Assembly (NCBI GenBank): GCA_023701135.1
Contig: JAMPXP010000030.1
Location: 1-44,074 of the forward strand
Reading direction: 5' to 3'
DNA from: Desulfobacula sp.
Lineage (GTDB): Bacteria > Desulfobacterota > Desulfobacteria > Desulfobacterales > Desulfobacteraceae
Length of the DNA: 44,074 nucleotides
The notes beneath the pieces are model-generated. The model did not search any database and had not been told where the DNA came from. It was given only the letters and a program-made list of their open reading frames with translations. Position numbers and translations under genes: made by a program. Positions 17,500-24,961 of the stretch are shown piece after piece (the first letter of the stretch is position 1; the number at the start of each line of letters is the position of its first letter).

Positions 17500-17574
17500 A
17501 CCGCTTCCGGCCGGCCGGAAGCGGTGTCACCCTTTGCAAGGGCGGGCTGTCTCATCCGACAACCCGCCCTTGCA
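17500..17574. terminator. Double hairpin between convergent genes
   Basis: Two structures lie in the 87-bp gap between the CoA-transferase (+) and the methyltransferase (-). The first is a perfect 26-bp palindrome (17500-17525, centre ggccggcc). The second is a 12-bp stem, tgcaagggcggg (17535-17546) with cccgcccttgca (17563-17574), extended by an inner TGT/ACA pair. Neither has a good T-run, so they may work as a bidirectional block to read-through. Confidence 0.65.
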
Positions 17575-17581
17575 GATCTTA

Positions 17582-18910
17582 TTAGTATTTGCCGTATTGC
17601 TTGCCTGTTCTGATGAAGGCCTTGAGGGTGTCTTCCTTTGCTTCATCCATGGCGCAGCCGATGCTGAGGATGTATCCACCGTCTCCGGCTGCCGTATCCA
17701 GAAGCTTTTTGGTTTCATCCTCCACCTGCCGGACATCCCCGGTCACGATCAAAGAAATGGGGAACCCGCCTCCGATACAGGATTTGCCGCCCAGTATCTT
17801 CCTGGCCTGGGCCATATCGGTCCGGTCAAAAATATAGATGCATTTGCCTTTAGGCATATCCGCCAGGTATTCCAGCCTCTGGTTGTACCCGCCTTCCACA
17901 AAGCAGCAGGGAACGCATCCATGATCGATGAGACCCAGCATGACGGCTTTCAGGCTCGGCCAGTAAAATTTTTCAAACTGGTCGTTTGACATGAACCCGT
18001 CAGCCCCCTTGTGCAGTGGGATGAAGACCAGGGGATTGTTGTTGGCCAAGGCACCGCCGGCGCCGGTGCCGATCATCAGGGGGACCAGGCGTTCCATGGC
18101 TTCGATCACCTTTTCGGGCCTGCGGTAAAGATCCATCATCAAGGGGGTGGTTCCCCTGAAACTGTCTCCCAGCACGTCAAAGGGCGCTTTTGTGGCGCCG
18201 CCGGCATAAAGGGGATAACCCGAGGCCATGATCTGTCCGATATATTGCCCCAGGGTATTGATCCATTCAAAACTCTGCCGGCCGGCCTTTAAAAGGGCAT
18301 TGAAGGCGTCCTGGACGGGCGGGGCCCCCAGGGTGCAAAGCCAGGGGCCGGCCATGGGCAGCTCCATGGTGCCGTAAATGGGCGGGACCTGGGCCAGCGG
18401 GGCAAGGGCGCCGCAGGTCCGTGAAAGCCAGATGCGGAACCAGTAATCAGTCGGGTCTGAAATAAAATGATCATAGTCCTCGGCTTTCATGTATTCCTTT
18501 TCCACAAACTGGTAGGATAATTTCTCCTTGACGCCGTGTCCCGGCCATTTATAGAGTTGATAATCCAGGGTCTCCAAAGCTGGCCCATACATCACCATGG
18601 GAGCGATGGCCGTGGCATCGACATCATAATCCCTTGTAAAATCAAGATAGATTTTCCCGAGGATGTTTGCATCATACATGGCTTCTTTGCCGCTGTATCC
18701 GTAGAGCATGACGGGTGCGAATATTTCCAGCGGCACCACAGGCACCCGGTCCGGAGTTTTTTTCAATTGGACGGCATCCTTTATCAGCCCGCAACGGTAT
18801 TGATAGGCCTTTTTCGCCCCATCATTCTGAAATGCGACCCCTTCACCGGAGGCCCATCTGTCCAAAAACGCCCCTTGCTTATCATTTGAAATGTCTTTGA
18901 TGTCTGTCAT
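17582..18910 (-). CDS. URO-D superfamily methyltransferase I, MtoB/MtvB-like (probable O-demethylase component)
   Basis: A 442-residue TIM-barrel protein of the uroporphyrinogen decarboxylase superfamily. In O-demethylase systems such members cleave a methyl ether and pass the methyl group to a Co(I) corrinoid protein. Matching features are VPVVPLEIFAPVMLYGYSG near 55-75, GADGFMSNDQFEKFYWPSL near 305-323 and CCFVEGGYNQRLEYL near 337-351. The HxCG zinc motif of MtaA/MtbA is absent at that last position, which carries Cys and Glu instead. The start has AAGGAAAGG upstream. It is third in a minus-strand operon after the pterin methyltransferase and the corrinoid protein (34-bp gap), the gene set of vanillate/veratrol demethylation. 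The substrate is inferred; another methylated compound is possible. Confidence 0.8.
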   Translation of the reverse strand: MTDIKDISNDKQGAFLDRWASGEGVAFQNDGAKKAYQYRCGLIKDAVQLKKTPDRVPVVPLEIFAPVMLYGYSGKEAMYDANILGKIYLDFTRDYDVDATAIAPMVMYGPALETLDYQLYKWPGHGVKEKLSYQFVEKEYMKAEDYDHFISDPTDYWFRIWLSRTCGALAPLAQVPPIYGTMELPMAGPWLCTLGAPPVQDAFNALLKAGRQSFEWINTLGQYIGQIMASGYPLYAGGATKAPFDVLGDSFRGTTPLMMDLYRRPEKVIEAMERLVPLMIGTGAGGALANNNPLVFIPLHKGADGFMSNDQFEKFYWPSLKAVMLGLIDHGCVPCCFVEGGYNQRLEYLADMPKGKCIYIFDRTDMAQARKILGGKSCIGGGFPISLIVTGDVRQVEDETKKLLDTAAGDGGYILSIGCAMDEAKEDTLKAFIRTGKQYGKY

Positions 18911-18944
18911 GATTTTTCCTTTCCTTGGCTTGCCGCATTAAATA

Positions 18945-19595
18945 TCAAATTGATCCGCTGATCCAGCTTTTACAGAGGCTGATCCCGGCCACGGCGTCTG
19001 TGACAAAGGCATCCGCGCCCACGTATCTGCAAATCTGGTCATCCATCTGCCCGCCGCCGATAATGACCTTTACGCTATCACGACTCCCTTCCTGTTCCAA
19101 TCTTTCCACCACATTTTTCATGGGGTCGAAGGCCAGGGTCAGAAGCCCGCTCAAACCGATGATCTGGGCGTTGAAGGCTTTTGCCTCGGATATGATCCGG
19201 TCGATGGGGACATCCACGCCCAGATCCCTGACTTCAAACCCGTTCAGGGTCATGAGGGTGCTGATGATATTTTTCCCGATATCATGAATATCCCCTTCAA
19301 CCGTGGCAATCAGTATCCTGCCGGTTTTCTTTTCCACGGTTCCGGCCCCGGACTCATCCAGATAGGGTTTGATGATTTCCATGGCGGTTTTCATCATGTC
19401 CCCGGACATGACCAGCTCGGGAATGAAATAAATGCCTTTTTCAAACCGTCTGCCCACCTCGGCCATGGCGTCCTGGTAAGCCGTGAAAACGTCCATGGCA
19501 TTGGTTTTTGATTCCAAAAGCTGCCGGGTCATGGCCAATGCCTTGTCTTCTTCCATGTCAACAATCGCCTGGGTCAATAATTGTGTGTCTTTCAT
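18945..19595 (-). CDS. Methyltransferase cognate corrinoid protein, MtoC/MtvC-like
   Basis: A cytoplasmic cobalamin-carrying methyl shuttle between methyltransferases I and II. The N-terminal four-helix cap (about 1-85) contains EVGRRFEKGIYFIPELVMSG. The Rossmann-like B12 domain has the D-x-H-x2-G motif GDIHDIGKN (lower-ligand His at residue 104) and GLSGLLTLAF near 152-161. I use ATG 19595, which has AAGGAG about nine bases upstream; a TTG one codon earlier is also open. At 216 residues it is typical. It lies between the genes for its two presumed partners, 53 bp after the pterin methyltransferase and 34 bp before the MtoB-like gene. Confidence 0.93.
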   Translation of the reverse strand: MKDTQLLTQAIVDMEEDKALAMTRQLLESKTNAMDVFTAYQDAMAEVGRRFEKGIYFIPELVMSGDMMKTAMEIIKPYLDESGAGTVEKKTGRILIATVEGDIHDIGKNIISTLMTLNGFEVRDLGVDVPIDRIISEAKAFNAQIIGLSGLLTLAFDPMKNVVERLEQEGSRDSVKVIIGGGQMDDQICRYVGADAFVTDAVAGISLCKSWISGSI

Positions 19596-19648
19596 CAAGG
19601 TTGCTCCTTTTGTAGTGTTATCGGTTCCTCAAAAAAATATGGACGGGT

Positions 19649-20449
19649 TCAGGCGCCGATCCTCCCGGATCGGTACGCCTTATTGAAATTCATGCAATAC
19701 CTGTCTTTGCCCATGAGCATTTCAGCCGCCAGGAGGGTTCCCGTCAGATCCTTGTCACACGGGTCTGCAATGGCGCTGTCCATGCCCGCCGAAATGCACA
19801 TGGCCAGAAACGTGCGGTTGATGATTTTTCTTAACGGCATGCCGAAGGAGATATTGCTCAACCCGCTGGTGATATGGACCATGGGAAATGCCACCTTGAT
19901 TTTCCGGATGGTTTCAAAGGCGATAACGGCATTTTCGGTTCCTGTTGAAATGGCCGTGACCAGAGGATCGATCAGCAGTTGATCCTGGGTGAGCCCGCCG
20001 TCCAAGGCCAGGTCGACGAGTCTTTGGATAATGTCCATGCGCCCGTCGCTGGTTTCCGGTATGCCTTGGGCATCATCCAAAGCCAGAAGGATCAGGTTGG
20101 TCCTATATTTCAATGCAAGGGGCAGCACGCCGTCGATCCTTGTTTTTTCCCCGGACACGGAATTGATGAGAGGTGTTTTATCCGCTATCTCAAGACAGGC
20201 TTTCAAAGCTTCGGGATTGGCGCTGTCCAGGCAGACCGGCAGATCGCAGGCAGCCTGGACGTTTTCAAGGAGCCAGACCAGGTCGCCCGGCTCCCTTGCC
20301 GGCGGCGTCCCGGCATTGATGTCGATATAGGTGCTGCCGGCCTTTGCCTGTTCTTCCGCCAACTGTCTTATAAATGCCGTGTCCCGGTCCTGGATGGCTT
20401 TTGCCACCATCTTCCGGGTTCCGTTGATTTTTTCTCCGATGATGATCAT
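19649..20449 (-). CDS. Pterin-binding methyltransferase II, MtoA/MtvA-like (methylcorrinoid:tetrahydrofolate methyltransferase)
   Basis: A 266-residue TIM-barrel protein of the DHPS-like pterin-binding family (MeTr/AcsE/MtrH-like). Signatures are IIIGEKINGTRK at the N-terminus, STYIDINAGTP near 38-48, VCLDSANPEAL near 71-81, PLINSVSGEK near 91-100, and LIDPLVTAISTG near 157-168. The enzyme would take methyl from the methylated corrinoid protein to tetrahydrofolate, feeding the Wood-Ljungdahl methyl branch. GGAGAT precedes the ATG. It is the first gene of the minus-strand operon and is divergent from the GntR gene across a 229-bp control region. Confidence 0.9.
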   Translation of the reverse strand: MIIIGEKINGTRKMVAKAIQDRDTAFIRQLAEEQAKAGSTYIDINAGTPPAREPGDLVWLLENVQAACDLPVCLDSANPEALKACLEIADKTPLINSVSGEKTRIDGVLPLALKYRTNLILLALDDAQGIPETSDGRMDIIQRLVDLALDGGLTQDQLLIDPLVTAISTGTENAVIAFETIRKIKVAFPMVHITSGLSNISFGMPLRKIINRTFLAMCISAGMDSAIADPCDKDLTGTLLAAEMLMGKDRYCMNFNKAYRSGRIGA

Positions 20450-20526
20450 TTTGTATCTCCTGACCCATTTTGAAACGCTGGTATGAGGGTCATTTATATA
20501 AATTAGAGTTGCTATTCACTCATATT

Positions 20527-20562
20527 GTGTTATAGTCTTACAGTCTTATAGATGAATGTCAA
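20527..20562 (-). promoter_or_regulatory. Control region of the methyltransferase operon: TTGACA plus triple octamer
   Basis: Read on the minus strand, TTGACA (20562-20557) is followed by three tandem octamers, TATAAGAC, TGTAAGAC and TATAACAC (20550-20527). The repeats contain several -10-like strings but none at the ideal 17-nt distance, so the exact promoter is unclear. Tandem octamers at such a spot are a candidate operator for the divergent GntR regulator. Confidence 0.45.
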
Positions 20563-20571
20563 GAAAAATTT

Positions 20572-20641
20572 AGGGGTCGTTTTCAAATTGTAAATATGGC
20601 CTGACCCCTTGCAATGAGCGGATTATTTGGTCATAATCCGC
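20572..20641. promoter_or_regulatory. Inverted repeats in front of the GntR regulator gene
   Basis: Two inverted repeats precede the GntR start. The first is the pair aggggtc (20572-20578) / gacccct (20603-20609). The second is the perfect pair gcggattat (20618-20626) / ataatccgc (20633-20641) with a 6-nt centre. The second, 38 bp before the ATG, is well placed for autoregulation. Neither matches a GntR consensus I can recall exactly. Confidence 0.45.
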
Positions 20642-20678
20642 ACCGGAACAAAGGAATAGATGTGAGGGAAGTTAAAAA

Positions 20679-21467
20679 ATGACAGACCGTTTGCCGGCAA
20701 CACCGGAACCTGTTGCCCATTTTCATGAAGATGAGAAGATTGACAAAAAAAATTATGTTCCAGCCTATGTCCAACTGGCTCAGATACTGCGGCAGCGTAT
20801 TGCGACCAATGTCTACGGACCCGGCGCCCGCCTTCCCTCGGAATCGGTTATTGCCAAAAATTTCGGCATCAGTGCCATGACGGCCCGCCAGGCCATCGGT
20901 ATCCTTCACGAGGAAGGGCTCATAGACAGGATCCAGGGAAGCGGCACCTTTGTGAGGCAGTTGCAGTTTACGTCCAGCAGTTTCGGGCTGGATTCCCTGC
21001 GCCGGGTTTTCATGAAAAAAGACCAGCTTGAATCCAGCATCATCAATGCAAGCGTCAGTCCTGCATCCGAAGATCTTGCAGCCATCCTGCAGCTTGGGGC
21101 CGGAAGCAGTGTCATTGTTGTCGAACGGTTGATTCTTTTAAACAAAAAGCCCATCATTTTTCACACGGGTTATGCCCGGGCCGACGCCGAATCCCCTTTT
21201 GTAGAGACCATGCTGGATACGGACGTGCTGACGGGCCTGTTGCTTGAAAATAATATTTTCAGTTTTAAAAAAGCAGAGCTGCAGCTTCTGCCGGAATCCC
21301 TGAACCAGAGGGAAGCCGGTTTCCTGCAATTGGAAAAAGGGAAAAATGTTTTTAAACTGACACATACGTATTTTGCGATTGACAATTTGCCGTCGGCATA
21401 TGGATGGTTTCTGATCGCACCGGAGCAGATGCCGCTGATCTGCCGGATGGGGGTATGGAATGACTGA
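20679..21467 (+). CDS. GntR-family transcriptional regulator with UTRA domain (HutC-type)
   Basis: A 262-residue repressor-type protein. The winged helix is at about 28-95 (YVQLAQILRQRIATNVYGPG, then LPSESVIAKNFGISAMTARQAI and GLIDRIQGSGTFV). The effector-binding UTRA domain spans about 105-255. GAGGGAAG lies upstream of the ATG. It is divergent from the methyltransferase operon and its last 8 nt overlap the start of a corrinoid protein gene, an unusual coupling. It probably controls the methyltransferase genes on both sides and may sense the methylated substrate; the ligand is unknown. Confidence 0.92.
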   Translation: MTDRLPATPEPVAHFHEDEKIDKKNYVPAYVQLAQILRQRIATNVYGPGARLPSESVIAKNFGISAMTARQAIGILHEEGLIDRIQGSGTFVRQLQFTSSSFGLDSLRRVFMKKDQLESSIINASVSPASEDLAAILQLGAGSSVIVVERLILLNKKPIIFHTGYARADAESPFVETMLDTDVLTGLLLENNIFSFKKAELQLLPESLNQREAGFLQLEKGKNVFKLTHTYFAIDNLPSAYGWFLIAPEQMPLICRMGVWND

Positions 21468-22137
21468 ACTGCGTTTTGATGAACCCGGCAGGATCGATAC
21501 CCGGCAGGGCGAACGGCTCATGGAGCTGATCGCCGATCTCAGGGAAGAGCAGGCGTTGCTTGAGATCGGAAATATGCTGGCTTCGGGATGGAAATCCACC
21601 GATGTCATGGAATACTGTCTTCAGGCCATGCGGGAAGTCGGCAAACGATTTGAGTCCGGCCGCTATTTCATCTCGGGTTTGATCATGGCAGGTGAGCTGA
21701 TGCGAAGGGCAAACGAATTGCTCAAGGCCAGCCTCGTTCAGAAGCAGCCCGAATCCACGCCGGGCACCATCCTTCTGGGTACCGTCAGCGGGGATATCCA
21801 CAATCTCGGGAAAAACCTGTTTGCCATCCTGGTCCGGTGCGAAGGATATCATGTGGAAGATCTCGGGGTGGATGTCGGCCCGGAACGGTTTCTTGAAACC
21901 GCCGTCAACATCAGGCCCGGCCTCATCGGCCTGAGCTGTATGCTGACGTCGGCCCTGCCGGAACTGAAAGCCACCGTGGAACTGCTTCATGACCATTCCG
22001 CAGAACACGGGGCCCCGGTCATGATCGGGGGCAATTGTATTGATCAGCACATTCTTGCCTATTCAAATGCGGATTATTGGGCAAAGGATGCGATCCAAGG
22101 CATCAGGATCTGCAACCGGGTCCTGGGCAAAGGGTGA
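21460..22137 (+). CDS. Second methyltransferase corrinoid protein
   Basis: A 225-residue B12-binding protein with the same plan as the corrinoid protein at 18945 but clearly divergent. It has a four-helix cap (EVGKRFESGRYFISGLIMAG), the D-x-H-x2-G motif GDIHNLGKN with His at 114, and GLSCMLTSALPELK near 155-168. An extra N-terminal stretch of about 17 residues precedes the cap. Its ATG overlaps the GntR stop by 8 nt, so it is translated together with the regulator. It is convergent with the activator gene, 7 bp away. It may serve the second URO-D methyltransferase at 23835, or act as a methylation-state sensor paired with GntR; neither is shown. Confidence 0.9.
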   Translation: MTELRFDEPGRIDTRQGERLMELIADLREEQALLEIGNMLASGWKSTDVMEYCLQAMREVGKRFESGRYFISGLIMAGELMRRANELLKASLVQKQPESTPGTILLGTVSGDIHNLGKNLFAILVRCEGYHVEDLGVDVGPERFLETAVNIRPGLIGLSCMLTSALPELKATVELLHDHSAEHGAPVMIGGNCIDQHILAYSNADYWAKDAIQGIRICNRVLGKG

Positions 22138-22144
22138 GCCCTGA

Positions 22145-23734
22145 TCAGAAATCCAGGTTTGCCACAAAGGCCGTGTTGAATTCCGGCAAGGCGGCCAGCT
22201 CCACATAAACCATTCCGCCGAGGCGGCTTTCCAGGAGCCGTCTCTTTTTTACGTCCGTCAGCAGAAGGGCCGCACCCTCAATGGAAGTATTGCCGCAAAA
22301 GACAATCTTGTCGGCGGTGTGGGCCGGCAGCAGTTTAATGGCCTCCAGGTTAAAGGGATTCAGATAATTTCCGAATCCGCCGGCCAGGTAGATCCGGTCA
22401 AGGCCTTGGCCGTCTATCCCCCCTTTTTTCAGAATCATGTCAATGCCTGTTCTGACAGCGCCTTTGGCGAGCTGGAGCTGTCTGATATCCTTCTGGGTCA
22501 GGTAAACCCCTTCTCCGTATTGGATGACGGGCTGCCCATCCATATTTTTGCCGTAGGGTCCCAGGGTTTCAGGGCCGGCCATCCTGCCGGAATTTTCCAG
22601 AAACCCGGCCCTTAAAAGCACGGCCAGAAAATCGATGATCCCGCTTCCGCAGATCCCCTTGACCGGTTTGCCGCCAATGGTGGCAAACCGGAGCTTGCCT
22701 TCCGTGAATTCAACTTTTTCCACGGCCCCGTCAGCGGCGCGCATGCCGCTGCTCAGCCCCATTCCCTCAAAGGCCGGCCCGGCGGCCGTGGACGTGGTAA
22801 ACCAGTTTCCCCTGACATTCAGACACATTTCTCCATTGGTCCCCATGTCGATGAACAAAACAACCTTGTCCCCATCGAAAAATTCCGGGCAAAGCAGGAG
22901 CCCCGCACTGATGTCGGTTCCCACAAAGGCGTGCAGGATGGGCGGAAGATAGACCCTTGCCGCCTCATTGACATGAAGGCCGAAGAGGGAAGCCGGATAG
23001 TCCGTCCCCCCCTTGATGGAAAAATTGAAGGGAGAGCGTCCGATGGAAGCGCAATCCATCCCCGCAGCCATTTGAAGCATGGTGGTATTTGCGCCGATAC
23101 AGATATCGATAATTTCCTCTGCCCTGACGGAGGCCTTGGCGCAGGCGTCCCGGATAAACCGGTTCAGCGTGTCCTGCACCAGGGCGGCCATCTCTTGCCG
23201 GTGCTGATCCGTACCGGCATAATGGATTCTTGACACGACATCATACCCGTTTGCCGCCTGGGGGTTTAAACCGGCTTCCGATGCCATTATCTCCCCGGTT
23301 TCCAGATCCACCAGCAACAACACCAGGGTCGTGGTTCCGATGTCAATGGCAAGGCCTTTGCCCTGTCTTTTCTCCCCGGCACCGGCCGGTTTTCCCGTTC
23401 CCCCTCCCCGGTGAAGGAGGATTCTGTCCCCTTGATCCAGCGGTTTTCTGTCATAAGCATAATGATCCATCCGCCTTATGGTGATATCGCCCTCGGGCAC
23501 GGCCATGCAGGCAAGCCTGAAGCCTTCCGCCGCCTTTGAGGAAGAGATGTTTTTATGGGGTGTGGGCGGCACATTGGCGGCCGGTTGAACCCAAACCCCG
23601 CAACCGCCGCAGGAACCCAGGCCGCCGCAGGGGGAGTCAAGCCGGATGCCAATTTGCTCCAGCCCTTCCCGGATGGTTTTCCCTTTTTCCATGTCAACGG
23701 ATATCCCCAGCGGTTCGATCTGCATATGGATCAT
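22145..23734 (-). CDS. Corrinoid activation protein: N-terminal [2Fe-2S] ferredoxin plus ASKHA (DUF4445) domain
   Basis: A reductive activator of corrinoid proteins that uses ATP to return accidentally oxidised Co(II) to Co(I), as OdmC/AcsV/MtoD-type proteins do. The N-terminal plant-type [2Fe-2S] site is C36-x5-C42-x2-C45-x30-C76. The ASKHA actin-like ATPase part begins near 127 with AIDIGTTTLVLLLVD. NPQAANGYDVVSRI, IGANTTMLQMAAG, FIDMGTNGEM and LAGGFGNYLNPFN follow. At 529 residues it is somewhat shorter than the roughly 600 of many relatives, with no obvious gap. GGGAGG precedes the start. It is a separate minus-strand unit that could service both corrinoid proteins. Confidence 0.92.
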   Translation of the reverse strand: MIHMQIEPLGISVDMEKGKTIREGLEQIGIRLDSPCGGLGSCGGCGVWVQPAANVPPTPHKNISSSKAAEGFRLACMAVPEGDITIRRMDHYAYDRKPLDQGDRILLHRGGGTGKPAGAGEKRQGKGLAIDIGTTTLVLLLVDLETGEIMASEAGLNPQAANGYDVVSRIHYAGTDQHRQEMAALVQDTLNRFIRDACAKASVRAEEIIDICIGANTTMLQMAAGMDCASIGRSPFNFSIKGGTDYPASLFGLHVNEAARVYLPPILHAFVGTDISAGLLLCPEFFDGDKVVLFIDMGTNGEMCLNVRGNWFTTSTAAGPAFEGMGLSSGMRAADGAVEKVEFTEGKLRFATIGGKPVKGICGSGIIDFLAVLLRAGFLENSGRMAGPETLGPYGKNMDGQPVIQYGEGVYLTQKDIRQLQLAKGAVRTGIDMILKKGGIDGQGLDRIYLAGGFGNYLNPFNLEAIKLLPAHTADKIVFCGNTSIEGAALLLTDVKKRRLLESRLGGMVYVELAALPEFNTAFVANLDF

Positions 23735-23834
23735 GGATGACGCCTCCCGTTAAATTTAAGATGGACCTATGGCTTAAATCAGCCGTATCTGCTAAAATTC
23801 GGACAGTTAAAATATATAGCAAAGCGTTTTTGAT

Positions 23835-24752
23835 ATGACAAATAAAGCAGAAGATCAACCCGGTGGTAAAATAAAAAAAATGTTTCCAGGCCGGCCCCGG
23901 GGCCGGGTGCCGAAGGGCGAAGTCTGGATGGGGACGGATTTTCTGGCCCAGGCCGGGTTTTCAGACACCCCGGACAACCATTCAAGGCTGGCCCATGAGC
24001 TTGGCATGGATATGATCTGCCTGCCCACGGCGGACGCCATGGACTGCAAACCAGCCTTAGGTTACCGGTATTTCAGGCCGTCGGATATCCGGACAGCCGC
24101 CGGATCAGGCCATCATCTTGTTGCGGCGGTGGTGGACGGCCCGCTCCAGGAGATGGTCAACCGGGCCGGGCTCATGGAAACCCTGATCGGCTGGGTCCGG
24201 GACAGAAAAGCGTTTATGGAAGCCTATACCCGGGAACAGGAAAAAATCCTAACCCTGGCGGCCCAATGTCTTGACATGGGCGCCCAGGCCCTGGTCATCA
24301 CGGATGATATGGCTTCGGAACGGGGCCCCATGATCAGTCCCGGGGATATCGACACCATGTGTACCGGTTTTTACACAAGGGCCGTTGACATGATTCACAG
24401 GGCCGGCCGGCATCTTCTTCTGCATTCCTGCGGCAAGATCACAGGCCTTGTCCCGCTTTTCGATAGATGGAAGATTGACGGGCTGGCCGCGGTCCAGCAC
24501 GGCCCCAACAATCTTGTGGACCTTCAGCATCAATTGCCCGATGGCATCATCATGGCCGGAATCGATGCCGATCTCCTTGAACCGGAGTCTTCCCCGGGCC
24601 CGGAGGAGGATTTTTCAAACACCATTGCCCTGTTGAGGCCGTCCGGCGGACTGATTCTCTGCTCTGCCTGCGGATTGTACAAAGGGCATCATTTTGACAG
24701 AATCAAAAGGATTTATGCCCTTGCTGAAAAACAAGGGCCGGGATCCGCTTAA
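23835..24752 (+). CDS. URO-D superfamily methyltransferase with zinc motif (MtaA/MtbA-like)
   Basis: A 305-residue TIM-barrel protein of the uroporphyrinogen decarboxylase superfamily. Unlike the protein at 17582 it keeps the zinc pattern of corrinoid methyltransferases: H197-x-C199 in LLLHSCGKITG, with C276 and/or C279 in LILCSACGLYKG. Other conserved parts are GMDMICLPTAD near 56-66 and ALVITDDMASERGPMISP near 155-172. No clear ribosome site precedes ATG 23835; an internal ATG at 23881 has GGTGG upstream at about 12 nt, so the start is uncertain. It probably moves a methyl group to or from one of the corrinoid proteins. Sulfate reducers are not known to make coenzyme M, so tetrahydrofolate or a substrate is the likelier partner. 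Confidence 0.75.
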   Translation: MTNKAEDQPGGKIKKMFPGRPRGRVPKGEVWMGTDFLAQAGFSDTPDNHSRLAHELGMDMICLPTADAMDCKPALGYRYFRPSDIRTAAGSGHHLVAAVVDGPLQEMVNRAGLMETLIGWVRDRKAFMEAYTREQEKILTLAAQCLDMGAQALVITDDMASERGPMISPGDIDTMCTGFYTRAVDMIHRAGRHLLLHSCGKITGLVPLFDRWKIDGLAAVQHGPNNLVDLQHQLPDGIIMAGIDADLLEPESSPGPEEDFSNTIALLRPSGGLILCSACGLYKGHHFDRIKRIYALAEKQGPGSA

Positions 24753-24961
24753 GACAACAATGCCATGCACTCGGACGGCAAATCCGGGGCGTTCCTTTCC
24801 GTCAGCACAGCGCTGTTGTTAAAAATCCCGCCCGAGCCTAAAAATTTCCATAGAAAAACATTGCAGTTCATCCCTGGATTGGATTAATGTCTACAAAACA
24901 TGCAGCAGGGTCAACCCTTGATTGATAAAACCGGAAGCCAAGCCGGAAAGGTGGGGACAGG

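Noticed and set aside
18900-24960. Cobalamin riboswitch for the corrinoid genes
   Set aside because: I looked for the B12-box string upstream of each unit and did not see it.
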